Of a DNA stretch of 64,000 nucleotides, positions 39,501 through 48,577 are shown in pieces. The stretch is taken from assembly GCA_023702235.1 (NCBI GenBank), contig JAMQCR010000003.1:272501-336500 (forward strand). Reading direction: 5' to 3'. How positions within the stretch are numbered: position 1 is the first letter of the stretch; the number at the start of each line of letters is the position of its first letter. Under the pieces are notes generated by a model. It had not been told where the DNA came from, searched no databases, and worked only from the letters and a program-made list of their open reading frames with translations. A program made the translations under genes and the position numbers. This stretch comes from Neobacillus pocheonensis (lineage in GTDB: Bacteria > Bacillota > Bacilli > Bacillales > Cytobacillaceae).

Positions 39501-40739
39501 GTGGGTTATTATGATGATCATTCAGAGGGGCGCTATAAGGAACAGAGAGGAAACAAAGGTAGGTTTTTTATTTCTAGTTTAGCGGGTGCTATTATTGGTG
39601 CAATAGTAGTTGTTCTTGCCCTTCCAATATTGTCTAACCAAGGAGTTCTTCCGTATAAAATTCAACCCAGTCAAAATCTTGGAACAGAAACGAATACGAA
39701 TAATCAAGGAATCAACACGGAACAGGTTTCAGTTAAGGTTAGCACTGATACGACGAAGGCTGTTGAAAAAACCGGTGATGCCGTAGTTGGAATCACCAAT
39801 ATCCAATCAACAAATTTTTGGTCTGACAGTGGGAAAAACTCCGACCAAGCTGCAGCTACGGGCTCTGGTGTTATATACAAAAAAGAAGGAAATAATGCAT
39901 TCATTGTCACCAATAATCATGTTGTGGAAGGTGCGACAAAGCTTGAAGTAAGCCTTAACGATGGGACAAAGATTCCAGCAAAGCTGCTTGGTACTGATAT
40001 CTGGACCGATTTAGCTGTGTTAGAAATTGACGGAAGTAAAGTGAAAGAGGTTGCTGAATTTGGTAATTCTGATGCCTTAAAATTAGGGGAACCAGTGATT
40101 GCAATTGGAAATCCACTTGGCCCTACCTTCTCTGGCTCGGTAACTGAAGGGATTATATCAGGGCTCCATCGGACGATTCCGGTAGACATTAATGAAGATG
40201 GTGTTGTGGATTGGCAAGCAGAGGTTTTGCAAACAGATGCTGCCATTAATCCCGGTAACAGCGGCGGGGCGCTACTCAATATTGCTGGCCAAGTAATCGG
40301 GATTAATTCGATGAAAATTTCCCAAAATGCGGTTGAAGGAATTGGCTTATCGATTCCAATTAATTCAGCAAAGCCAATTATTAATGACCTAGAGCATTTT
40401 GGGAGTGTAAAACGTCCATATATGGGAGTCGATTTGAAATCAGTTTCGGAAATTCCTGCTTACTATCAGCAAGAAGCTCTAAAACTGCCTAAGGATGTAA
40501 ACTATGGAGTGGCTCTTCGTCAGGTGGTACCAAACGCACCTGCAGCTCAAGCTGGATTAAAAGAGCTCGATGTAATTGTTGAATTGGATGGAGAAAAGAT
40601 TAATGATGTGATTGATCTGCGCAAACATTTGTACCAGAAAAAGAAAATTGGCGAAAATATGAAGGTTAAATTTTACCGTGCAGGGAAACTAGAAGAAACA
40701 AATTTAAAATTAATTGCGGATACTTCTTCGCCAAAATAG
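39501..40739 (+). CDS. htrA: Membrane-anchored serine protease HtrA/DegP type
   Basis: This 412-residue HtrA protease degrades or refolds damaged exported proteins outside the membrane. A signal anchor (about residues 24-46, FISSLAGAIIGAIVVVLALP) is followed by a trypsin-like domain with catalytic His in VTNNHVVEGA, Asp in WTDLAVLEID and Ser in NPGNSGGALLN, then a PDZ domain (about 305-400). The start is GTG. In B. subtilis the protease at this locus is YycK/HtrC, so the exact paralogue name is uncertain. Confidence 0.92.
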   Translation: MGYYDDHSEGRYKEQRGNKGRFFISSLAGAIIGAIVVVLALPILSNQGVLPYKIQPSQNLGTETNTNNQGINTEQVSVKVSTDTTKAVEKTGDAVVGITNIQSTNFWSDSGKNSDQAAATGSGVIYKKEGNNAFIVTNNHVVEGATKLEVSLNDGTKIPAKLLGTDIWTDLAVLEIDGSKVKEVAEFGNSDALKLGEPVIAIGNPLGPTFSGSVTEGIISGLHRTIPVDINEDGVVDWQAEVLQTDAAINPGNSGGALLNIAGQVIGINSMKISQNAVEGIGLSIPINSAKPIINDLEHFGSVKRPYMGVDLKSVSEIPAYYQQEALKLPKDVNYGVALRQVVPNAPAAQAGLKELDVIVELDGEKINDVIDLRKHLYQKKKIGENMKVKFYRAGKLEETNLKLIADTSSPK

Positions 40740-40746
40740 GAAAAGG

Positions 40747-40773
40747 GCAGGAATGTAATGTTCCTGCTTTTTT
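40747..40773 (+). terminator. Terminator after htrA
   Basis: The stem GCAGGAA/TTCCTGC with loop TGTAATG is followed by six T. Confidence 0.9.
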
Positions 40774-40875
40774 CTATGGTATTATGAATTAGGAATCTCG
40801 CAGCTGTATGGCAGGAGATTGAAAAGTATAAAATAGGTTTAACCGAATTTATTTAGTTTGGAAGGTGAAGTGAAA

Positions 40876-41034
40876 ATGATTTATTGCTGTGAGGAACATG
40901 TTGATGTTGCTTTAGATACGATTGTGGATGAATATGAAACATTTCCGTTATTAACAAAAATCCCTGTGGATAACTTATCAACAGGGTGTGAATATTGTCG
41001 AAATTTAGCTACATATGTTGTGGCGAACGAGTGA
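40876..41034 (+). CDS. CxxH/CxxC small protein (BA_5709-type)
   Basis: This 52-residue protein starts MIYCCEEHVDVALDTIVDEY and has C-E-E-H near the start and CEYC near the end, a probable zinc-binding pair. It matches the small CxxH/CxxC family found between htrA and rlmH in Bacillus. GGAAGGTGA precedes the ATG. The last third of the gene is also part of a DnaA-box cluster (PVDNLSTG is encoded by two boxes). Function unknown. Confidence 0.8.
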   Translation: MIYCCEEHVDVALDTIVDEYETFPLLTKIPVDNLSTGCEYCRNLATYVVANE

Positions 41035-41089
41035 TCCCATACAAGATGTGGATAATAAATGTGGATATGTGGATAACTTCTGTGGATAA
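40965..41089. promoter_or_regulatory. DnaA-box cluster upstream of rlmH
   Basis: Six boxes lie in 125 bp: TGTGGATAA at 40965-40973, 41047-41055, 41068-41076 and 41081-41089 (all perfect), TTATCAACA at 40975-40983 and TGTGGATAT at 41060-41068 (one mismatch each). This is as dense as oriC itself, but about 32 kb away and partly inside a coding region. Confidence 0.85.
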
Positions 41090-41135
41090 CTTGTTTGTAA
41101 GCTGTTTGTAATCATTTCAAAAAGGGTTGTGGATT

Positions 41136-41615
41136 GTGAATATCTCAATTTTGACGGTTGGTAAATTAAAAGAGAAATATTTGAAACTTGGTATTGATGA
41201 ATATTTAAAACGATTATCGGCTTATGCAAAGGTAGAGTCTATAGAGGTTGCGGATGAAAAAGCTCCAGAAATATTAAGTGAACTGGAAATGATGCAGGTA
41301 AAGCAAAAAGAAGGAGAAAGAATTTTAGCAAAGATTAGCCAGGATACATATGTGATTGCTTTAGCGATTAATGGAAAAATGCAATCATCAGAAGAACTTG
41401 CCAATACATTGGATAAATTAGCTACATACGGAAAAAGCAAAATCGCCTTCATCATTGGCGGATCATTAGGGTTGAGTGAGGAAGTTTTGAAAAGGTCAAA
41501 TGAACAGTTGTCTTTTTCAAAAATGACCTTCCCCCATCAACTTATGAAGTTAATACTTGTAGAACAGATTTATCGGGCATATCGAATTAATCGAGGGGAA
41601 CCGTACCACAAATAG
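41136..41615 (+). CDS. rlmH: 23S rRNA (pseudouridine1915-N3) methyltransferase RlmH
   Basis: RlmH is a SPOUT methyltransferase acting on the 70S ribosome. The 159-residue product starts MNISILTVGKLKEKYLKLGI and contains the SAM-binding knot IAFIIGGSLGLSEEVLKRSN and the C-terminal LVEQIYRAYRINRGEPYHK. The start is GTG at 41136, which gives exactly the B. subtilis length; the TTG at 41127 is less likely. It is the last gene of the syntenic core block. Confidence 0.97.
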   Translation: MNISILTVGKLKEKYLKLGIDEYLKRLSAYAKVESIEVADEKAPEILSELEMMQVKQKEGERILAKISQDTYVIALAINGKMQSSEELANTLDKLATYGKSKIAFIIGGSLGLSEEVLKRSNEQLSFSKMTFPHQLMKLILVEQIYRAYRINRGEPYHK

Positions 41616-42123
41616 AGGCGGTTTTTATATTATAACCTGAACCATATCATATCTTTCAGGTTTTATGACTTGAACTTGAATCGGGGCTTATTCGGACAGA
41701 GCAAGGCGAAAAAAGCGAAAGTCAGTCTGAAAGTGATGATCAAATCAACAAATCTACGTTATGTAATTGGTCAGGAGTCTGTTGACCTTAAGAAGTTATT
41801 CCGTCTATCCTATCCTGTAATAGATAATAAAGGAATTCTTCGTTCTATCCACACAACGATGGCTAACGGAGTTGCAGGTCTTCCTAGGTTGGTGTGCAAA
41901 AGTTGAGTTTATTAGTATAACAAATTTTATTATTAGAGTTAATTTAGAAAGGTGTCGGTTTAACGAAGGATTTAGCTACCCAATTAAATATCTCTACAAT
42001 TTAGTCAAATACTTAATAAAATAGGGCAATGTTAAAGATTACTGTTGATCATGTAACAAAAAAGGGAACTCTTTTATGAGTTCCCTTAATTCGACCTTCG
42101 AAGGTAGCATTAAGCAATATTAA
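41616..42123. other. Gene-poor stretch after rlmH
   Basis: A 78-codon open frame on the plus strand (41670-41906) contains KVSLKVMIKSTNLRYVIGQE and SIHTTMANGVAGLPRLVCKS, but I recognise no family, and it has no good ribosome binding site. It may be a remnant. An inverted repeat AAGGGAACTC/GAGTTCCCTT (42062-42087) looks like a bidirectional terminator. Nothing else is supported. Confidence 0.5.
41634..41664 (+). terminator. Possible terminator after rlmH
   Basis: The stem AACCTGA/TCAGGTT is followed by TTAT; the T run is short. Confidence 0.45.
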
Positions 42124-42549
42124 TTAGCCACTATATGAAAATACGTCTTTAATCTTTGAAGAAGCAAACCACGGAGGCGCCATTAAAATGGTAAATATAA
42201 AAAAGCTATTTGTCGTCAGATACATAAGGGTAAGATGTCCATTGTTATTGTCAATATTGATTCCTGTCATTAATGATGAAATTTTTGTCATGACTTCTAT
42301 CCCATCCATACTAGGAATCATAATATCCAAGATAATTAAATCTATTTGATTATGGTGAAAAACCTCTATCGCTTTCTCCCCATCAAATGCTGACATTGTT
42401 TTATTTCTTTGTTTTTGGAGTTGATTGCATATCAGTTTATTTACATCTTCGTCATCTTCAACAACTAAAATAGTTGCCTCCATCATATGGTTTAATAATT
42501 GACTTCCAAGAAAAAAATATCGATAAGGAAATAGCAAAATCCAAACCAT
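42124..42549 (-). pseudogene. Truncated response-regulator receiver fused to unrelated tail
   Basis: The middle part MEATILVVEDDEDVNKLICN and IDLIILDIMIPSMDGIEVMT is the first two thirds of a receiver domain, including the acidic pair and the phosphoacceptor Asp. The domain then stops before the conserved Thr and Lys, and a hydrophobic tail of about 45 residues follows (YLTTNSFFIFTILMAPPWFA). There is no output domain and no good ribosome binding site. The N-terminal 20 residues also look foreign. A recombination remnant is the likely explanation. Confidence 0.65.
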
Positions 42550-43005
42550 ATCATAAATAGTAACGGTTCCGTTTAGAGGGAGAAAAATTCATTTTAAAGA
42601 GGAAAAAGATGCGTAATTAGCACTATGAATATACTCACGAATAACAATCAAATCAGCGGATAAAACACTAGAAATTTATATACCATTTCTTTTCTAGGAA
42701 ATGTTATTTTTTATATTTATTTCAAAAAAATCTATGATAAATAAGTGAATTTCCTATTATATGGATGGACAAACGTAATGCTATGTTAATATTTTTAGAA
42801 ATAGTAGTATTTTTCTATTTGATAAAAAGGGGAATATATGAAGAAAAAATTAAACATTATAATGTTATTATTTTATGGAGGAGGAAAAAACAGTAATTGG
42901 TGTTGAAATAAAATACCCACTTAATGAATTGGTCCCTGCGGTTGTATTAAACGATGAGAAGGAAATCTAATACAACCAATAAATATAAAAACGGAGGCGA
43001 TTAAT
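42550..43005. other. AT-rich intergenic region
   Basis: No gene of normal size is present. A 31-codon plus-strand frame at 42875-42970 (MEEEKTVIGVEIKYPLNELV...) has no clear start signal. The region must hold the promoter for the ybjQ-type gene at 43006. Confidence 0.5.
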
Positions 43006-43326
43006 ATGTTGGTAGTTACCACAGAAAAAATTGAAGGTTACAAAATTGTAGAAGTAAAAGGACCTGTATTTGGTCTAATTGTAAGAAGCAGAGGCATTGG
43101 CGGTGATATTATGGCAGGGTTAAAATCCCTAGTAGGCGGAGAAATCAAACAATATACAGCTATGCTTGAAGACTCAAGAAAAGAAGCTTTGGACCGTATG
43201 ATTAAAAATGCTAATCAAATGGGGGCAAACGCAATTGTAATGATGAGATATGACTCTGGAGAAATTGGTAAAAATATGAGTGAAATTGTGGCATATGGAA
43301 CTGCTATTGTTGTGGAGACAATATAA
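43006..43326 (+). CDS. YbjQ/UPF0145 family protein
   Basis: This 106-residue protein has the blocks VTTEKIEGYKIVEVKGPVFG, RGIGGDIMAGLKSLVGGEIK and NANQMGANAIVMMRYDSGEI. These are the signatures of the YbjQ (UPF0145, DUF74) family, a small pentamer-forming fold of unknown function sometimes labelled heavy-metal binding. CGGAGGCGA precedes the ATG. It overlaps the next gene by one base (TAATG), so the two are coupled. Confidence 0.88.
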   Translation: MLVVTTEKIEGYKIVEVKGPVFGLIVRSRGIGGDIMAGLKSLVGGEIKQYTAMLEDSRKEALDRMIKNANQMGANAIVMMRYDSGEIGKNMSEIVAYGTAIVVETI

Positions 43327-43553
43327 TGAAATTCGTCATAGGCTATTATGTCTTAGAAGTTATAATAATTATCATATGCATATTGCTTGGATATTTTATC
43401 TATGACAAACGGTTTAATCGTAATCACGGTGCAAAAGTCCCCGATGGTTTTCAATCGACAGAAGAAATAAATATTGACCCTGTAACTGGCGAAAAAACAA
43501 GAGTGTATTATAATCCTGATACAGGTGAACGTTTTTATAAAAAAGATAAATAA
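43326..43553 (+). CDS. Small membrane protein coupled to the YbjQ gene
   Basis: This 75-residue protein has one N-terminal membrane helix (IGYYVLEVIIIIICILLGYF) and a short polar tail (NIDPVTGEKTRVYYNPDTGE) with two related TGE segments. I do not assign a function. The one-base overlap with the preceding gene suggests a joint role, perhaps anchoring the YbjQ protein. Confidence 0.7.
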   Translation: MKFVIGYYVLEVIIIIICILLGYFIYDKRFNRNHGAKVPDGFQSTEEINIDPVTGEKTRVYYNPDTGERFYKKDK

Positions 43554-43584
43554 TTGCAAATGCAAGGAAATTAAAATATCGAAA

Positions 43585-43620
43585 AAAACCACGATTTTTA
43601 CAAAAATCGTGGTTTTTCGT
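43585..43620 (+). terminator. Terminator after the YbjQ pair
   Basis: The stem AAAACCACGATTTTT/AAATCGTGGTTTTT is nearly perfect and ends in a T-rich run. Confidence 0.85.
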
Positions 43621-43630
43621 TTTTTGCTTT

Positions 43631-43689
43631 AATAATAAATTAACGCTTATACTTTTTAGTAAGAAAAACATAAGCGTTAATTTATTATT
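43631..43689. repeat. 20-bp perfect inverted repeat
   Basis: AATAATAAATTAACGCTTAT (43631-43650) and its exact reverse complement (43670-43689) are separated by 19 bases. The element is AT-rich, sits in a 318-bp stretch without genes (43554-43872), and lies directly after another terminator hairpin. It could be a second terminator, an operator or the relic of a small mobile element. Confidence 0.75.
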
Positions 43690-43872
43690 CAGATTTCTGG
43701 TATATGCGCCTCCTTCGGTTACCGCCTTTATTCGGAACTCTTTAAATGACACGCGCTAAGCTTTTTCCTTTTTAATTAATAATCTCTTTCTGAAGCTAAA
43801 CATCTGCTAGTTATAAACAAGACCATTTCTATTTCTAAAAAATCGATCTTAAGACCAGTATCAGGGAAGGTT

Positions 43873-44034
43873 TTAAATAGCTACTAAAGTTAAACATAGA
43901 TCATTATAGTAAACAATTTCAGTAAGAATCTTATAATCCTGAATATTCTCGAAAAATTCTCTTGCTTCTTTTTCCGTGTTAAACTCATACATTCTTATAC
44001 TTTCTTCATTTGAAAAGACAGTGATAACCCACAT
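43873..44034 (-). CDS. Small conserved-looking protein, 53 residues
   Basis: The frame reads MWVITVFSNEESIRMYEFNT, then EKEAREFFENIQDYKILTEI and VYYNDLCLTLVAI. The alternating hydrophobic/charged pattern and a ribosome binding site (AAGGGATGA) make it a plausible gene. I recall similar short proteins in Bacillus but cannot name a family. Function unknown. Confidence 0.6.
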   Translation of the reverse strand: MWVITVFSNEESIRMYEFNTEKEAREFFENIQDYKILTEIVYYNDLCLTLVAI

Positions 44035-44197
44035 TTAAAAAATCATCCCTTTTTCACCTATTTAATTTAGTAAATTCAATAGTTATAGATATTCCTATAA
44101 CATTCAAACTGCCCGCAAACCTTTAGACAGAGCTTCACTTGGCACTTTGTAGCCACCCCTAAGCGACCGCGCTCTTACAAAATGATACTAATCAATT

Positions 44198-44238
44198 AAA
44201 AAACAAGGCTGCGAAAGGTAAAACCCCAGCCTTGTTTG
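44198..44238 (-). terminator. Terminator after the 2HCT transporter gene
   Basis: Read on the minus strand, the stem AACAAGGCTG/CAGCCTTGTT is followed by TTTTAATT. Confidence 0.85.
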
Positions 44239-44251
44239 CATTTTATCCTAT

Positions 44252-45634
44252 TTACCTAGCCCACATGCCGAAGATAAGGCTTGCAAATACAAGGATGAGA
44301 GCCCCGCCAAGCCGGGTAGCCAACTGAGCATAGGACATTAAGATTAGCCTATTTGAAGCACCTAAGACCTCAAGGTCACCTGAACCGCCGCGGTTCACGT
44401 GACATAAGCCCCCAGCAATTGCTGCCTCAATTTCATAGAAACCAACAAATTTAGAAAAAATCCAACAGCCGATAACAGCACCAACAACTGTAAATAAAGA
44501 AATTACAACGGTTTGAATCGTAAGTGCATGGACTAGCCCATTAAAATCTGTATAAGTGATGCCGACTCCTGCTAAAAAGACGTATAAAAGTTTACCCATC
44601 ATAAATTCGTTCACCTTTTTTAAACCAGCTTTTGCCCGTTCAGGAACGATGTCAAGTGCGTTAGCAACAATTAATAGAATGACCATATATGCATAAGGGT
44701 GAATGGAGAAAGGACCGATTTTTGGCAGTACACCAATCCCAATGAAATTTCCTAGAGCATAGAAGGCAAGGGCAACAAATAAACCAAAAACAGCGTCTTC
44801 CATCGTAGCAGTTGGTTTCGGTTTTAAGTCAGTCGTTTTGCCTTTCGTGACTTGACCTTTAATTAATTCGCCATTTCCTGTCCACTTCGGCATTTTCTTT
44901 CCGATACCATTTAAAAGTGCTCCGATGAGAATGGCGAAAACGTTACCAATTGTTAAGATTGCAATTGCAGAGGAATACCAGATTTTCGGGTCCTTGTCAG
45001 TAACTTGACCCCAGATTTGGCTCATTGGAATAGCCCCAGCACCATTGCCCCCACCCATGATCGGAAGAGCATAATTCATTAAGACTTGTTTATAAGGTAC
45101 ACCAACAATAAATCCAGCTACAATAGCCATGAGAAACGCAAAAAGTGTACCAACGATAACCAAGGGAATAAAGCCGCCGATAGCTTTGGCTAAAAACTTT
45201 TTATTAATAGATAGAATTGAACTAGTAATAATAACTGCAATAAAAAAATCAAGCATACCGTTAGTGTCGAAAAGTGTACTTACTCCTGTGGCTGCGGCTT
45301 TAGGAATAATACCTTGCCCTACTAAAAAAGAAGAACCCAAGAAAGCAAGCAGGGAACCACCACCTAGATAATCCTTCCAGATTGGAAGTAAATCTCCAAC
45401 TTTTCCAAAGAAAAATCCAACAGTAAATAAAAGTAGTATACTTCCACCAAAATTTACAGGGAAGGATTTTGTTATTGTCCCAAAAGCAACAATAGCTAAA
45501 CCGGCAAGCCATGCCCATAAAGGTAACCCGTACATATTAAGCTTTATAACATTTTCTTTTGAAGAGGTCGCAGTCTTTTCTGCCATTGATGTTTTTTCTC
45601 TTGCTACCGCTGATGTTCCTTCGTTTAATGCCAT
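44252..45634 (-). CDS. maeN: 2-hydroxycarboxylate (malate/citrate) symporter
   Basis: This 460-residue membrane protein belongs to the 2HCT family (CitS, CimH, MaeN), sodium- or proton-coupled importers of malate, citrate and relatives. About 11 membrane segments are visible, plus the two re-entrant loop motifs GGGNGAGAIPMSQIWGQ and HVNRGGSGDLEVLGASNR. A 30-residue polar N-terminus precedes the first helix. Downstream of a dedicated kinase/regulator pair of the MalKR type, malate is the most likely substrate, but citrate is possible. Confidence 0.85.
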   Translation of the reverse strand: MALNEGTSAVAREKTSMAEKTATSSKENVIKLNMYGLPLWAWLAGLAIVAFGTITKSFPVNFGGSILLLFTVGFFFGKVGDLLPIWKDYLGGGSLLAFLGSSFLVGQGIIPKAAATGVSTLFDTNGMLDFFIAVIITSSILSINKKFLAKAIGGFIPLVIVGTLFAFLMAIVAGFIVGVPYKQVLMNYALPIMGGGNGAGAIPMSQIWGQVTDKDPKIWYSSAIAILTIGNVFAILIGALLNGIGKKMPKWTGNGELIKGQVTKGKTTDLKPKPTATMEDAVFGLFVALAFYALGNFIGIGVLPKIGPFSIHPYAYMVILLIVANALDIVPERAKAGLKKVNEFMMGKLLYVFLAGVGITYTDFNGLVHALTIQTVVISLFTVVGAVIGCWIFSKFVGFYEIEAAIAGGLCHVNRGGSGDLEVLGASNRLILMSYAQLATRLGGALILVFASLIFGMWAR

Positions 45635-45937
45635 TAATGTTCCTCCTAAAACTTTATTAATGATCCAACTTCCGCTAATAAAGAATTGAAATCGTTTACA
45701 AAAAACACCAAAAATATAGAATTAAAACCTCTTTGTCCTGCTCCTTTCTAATTTTATAAAGTTATTAAACTAGTTTTAAAATAGCAATAAAATTCTGAAA
45801 AATAAATATTATGAAAATAAGAAGTAAAAAGATTATTTTTGTATATTTTGAACATTTTGTTCATGACATTTATTTATAAATAAAAAGGTTGTCCCAAAAA
45901 ATTTTTTGGGACAACCTCTTTTAAATTCGTAACATAA
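45635..45937. other. Control region between the regulator and transporter genes
   Basis: This 303-bp AT-rich spacer carries a 32-base perfect palindromic hairpin at about 45887-45918 (AGGTTGTCCCAAAAAA and its complement). It is probably the terminator of the regulator gene on the minus strand, and is usable in both directions. The transporter promoter and regulator-binding sites must lie in 45660-45880; I see no clear repeat to name as operator. Confidence 0.65.
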
Positions 45938-46648
45938 TTATTTTTTTCTATAAATTCTCTCTGGCCGTCCAACATCTCCATAGGACAAGTCTGCGCTGAT
46001 TTGTTCTTTTGCCACAAGGTACTCTAAATATCGACGGGCGGTTGGACGACTAATACCAATTTTCTTTGCAAGTCTTTCTGCATTCAGACCTTCCTCTGAT
46101 TGATTTAAAACCTCTGTTACTTTTTGTAATGTAATCTTATCAATTCCTTTAGGGAGATAAGGGGCAAGTTGTTCCTTTTGCCCAATCTTTTCCATTAGTT
46201 TGTCAATTTCTTCTTGGTTTACATGTTGATTTTCCTTTTGAATCTTTCTTAATCTACTGCGAAACTCTTGATAATTCTCAAGGGAGTTTTTCAAACGTTC
46301 AAAGACCAATGGCTTAACAATAAAATCAAAAACTCCGCTGCGAAGAGCTTCTTTGACAGAATTGATCTCTCGAGATGCTGTTATCATAATAACATCCGTT
46401 TCCTGAAAGTACTGGCGTATCACTTGCAGAAAAGCCAATCCGTTCATATCAGGAAAATAAATATCCAGCAGCACTAAGTGGGGACGGAGAATGGCTAACT
46501 GTTCTTTCGCCTGCTGTTCATCTGTAGCTATACCGATGACATGGTAGCCGGGAACTTTTTCTACCAGACGCCGGTTAATTTCTGCAATTCGAACGTCATC
46601 TTCTATAATTAGTACGGAAATTTCGTCTTCGATTTGTGGGTATGCCAC
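45938..46648 (-). CDS. malR: Response regulator of CitB/MalR (DcuR) type
   Basis: This 236-residue regulator has a receiver domain (SVLIIEDDVRIAEINRRLVE; phosphoacceptor in LVLLDIYFPDMNG; Lys in FDFIVKPLVFERL) and a C-terminal helix-turn-helix (LAKKIGISRPTARRYLEYLV) ending GDVGRPERIYRKK. This is the layout of DcuR/MalR regulators of C4-dicarboxylate or citrate uptake. The start is GTG at 46648, 19 bp after the kinase gene. It probably activates the adjacent transporter gene. Confidence 0.88.
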   Translation of the reverse strand: MAYPQIEDEISVLIIEDDVRIAEINRRLVEKVPGYHVIGIATDEQQAKEQLAILRPHLVLLDIYFPDMNGLAFLQVIRQYFQETDVIMITASREINSVKEALRSGVFDFIVKPLVFERLKNSLENYQEFRSRLRKIQKENQHVNQEEIDKLMEKIGQKEQLAPYLPKGIDKITLQKVTEVLNQSEEGLNAERLAKKIGISRPTARRYLEYLVAKEQISADLSYGDVGRPERIYRKK

Positions 46649-46667
46649 CGTTGATCATCCTTTTATG

Positions 46668-48244
46668 CTAAGACTTGGGTATAATCACTGTAAAAATTGA
46701 CCCACCCTCAGGGTTGGGTGAATATGAAATATATCCATTTAATTTCTTAATGATCCTTTGAACTAAGAACGGCCAATACCGTGACTTTCCACCGTTTTGG
46801 TTGAAAAACCTCTTTCAAAAATTCTATCTTGATGTTCAGGTAAAATACCAATCCCTAAATCTTCAACTTCAATAATTAAATCCTTTCCATAATCCGAAAA
46901 GAAAATTTTTATATTTTTTGCTTTAGCTGTAGGTTTCATTACTGCTTCCATCGCATTATCGATAAGATTTCCGATAATCGTCGTCAGACTGTCACGTTCA
47001 ATCGTTACCGGGATATCCTTAAAACTACTTTCCCGATCGATTTCGAAATGGATTTTTAATTCACTTGCTTGATTAAATTTGCCAATGAGTAATCCGCCAA
47101 TCATGATTTCGGGTATTTCTTGCTTAATGAAGTTCAATAAATTTTGATGGATATCAAATTCACTGGCAATGAACTTCAATGGCTTCTAGGTACGATTCGA
47201 GCTGAATAAGTCCGGAAATCATATAAAGCTTGTTCGAATATTCATGAGTTTGAGCACGTAAAGCTTCGGAATATTGTTTAATCTGTGAGAGTTCTTGGGT
47301 AAGACGATAAAGCTCCGATTTGCTGCGGAAACTTGAGACCCAACCAGTAATATTCCCCTTTTCACTCTTTATGGGCATGTAATTGGCAATGAAAAATTCA
47401 TCATTGAGCAAAAATTCCATATCAAATACCGCTTCTCCTTTTTTGATGATTTCTAATAAAGGAGAGTCTGGTGACAGTTCTAGAATGTTTGCGCCAAGAA
47501 CATTCTTTTCATTCGATAAATGGAGCATATTTATGGCTTGCTGATTAACCATTGTAATCGTTCCATCTAGATTAACGGCCAAAATCCCTTCTTTGATCGA
47601 TTCTAAAATGGCTTTATTTTCTTGATACAAATGGGTTATTTCTTTCGGTTCCAATCCAAGAATTGAACGCTTCATACCACGAGCGATAAGCAGTGCACCA
47701 ATAATACCAACTAAAATAACTCCCAGAGCGATGAAAATGATTTTATTCCGGTAATTGATTGTAATATTTTCAATGTCTTGAAGGGAGAACCCCACCGCTA
47801 CAACCCCAATGACTTTCCCATTTTGATTATAAATGGGGACTATTCCCCTCAAAGAGGGCTAAGAGTACCTTTTTCCTGTGAAATAACCTTTTTTCCTTGG
47901 AGTGCCTCATCATTATCTTTACCTACCATGATTTCTCCAATTCGGTCAGGAACTGGATGGGAATAACGTATTTTTCCATTATTTCCAACCACAACAAATT
48001 CAGCACCAGTTTGTTTGCGGATTTTTTCGGCTAGGGGTTGAATGATTTCTGAAGGGTCTTTTGTCAAAAAGGCTTGCCTGATCTCAGGAATGGAAGCCAC
48101 AGTCTCGGCAATGGACAAGACTCTATCACCGAGTTGGTTTGTTAAGGAATTGGAAATTAAAGATTGGAAATAAAAGCTAAACACAAGAATGATCGATAAT
48201 AGTAAAGTTAAAATTAACAAAGCTAATTTCGTTTGTAACCTCAT
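46668..48244 (-). CDS. malK: Sensor kinase of CitA/DcuS/MalK type (three frameshifts)
   Basis: This kinase senses external dicarboxylates. An N-terminal helix, an extracellular PDC domain (VLSIAETVASIPEIRQAF; VVVGNNGKIRYSHPVPDRIG), a second helix, a PAS domain and the phosphoacceptor block ALRAQTHEYSNKLYMISGLI are present. The ATPase part shows GNLIDNAMEAV and GIGILPEHQDRIFERGFSTK. Frames break at about 47853 (missing base), 47173 (extra base) and 46772 (missing base, inside GGCC). The restored C-terminus reads VQRIIKKLNGYISYSPNPEG. AGGAGT precedes the ATG at 48244. Confidence 0.87.
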
Positions 48245-48577
48245 GATTTGACTCCTAAATAGATGTCTTTTTTTGTAAATAAAGCGCACTCAATTCGTTT
48301 AAATAAACACATGGCACTTATTTTTATACTATATATCTATAAATTATACTTGAAATCTAAAGAAGAGGTAACTCGAACTTTATTTTACTATTCTTAGCCT
48401 TTAGATTGACATTAAGTAAATAATTATTTATTATTTTCTTGGAGTAAAATCAATTTAAATCAAATTATATCGAATTAAATTGTGATGAATTATTTTTGTT
48501 TAGTAAATTATTGTGAACCTTTTGTGTGTCAGAAGAATAATTTTTTCCAAGCCATTTAAAAATATAAAAAAGGAGAG
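48245..48577. other. Divergent AT-rich intergenic region
   Basis: This region separates the kinase gene (minus) from the glycosidase-like gene (plus). It is very AT-rich and should carry both promoters. I see no convincing operator or RNA structure. Confidence 0.5.

Noticed and set aside
41670..41906. A 78-codon gene after rlmH.
   Set aside because: No family recognised, no ribosome binding site and an atypical setting. It is mentioned only as a possible remnant within the intergenic entry.
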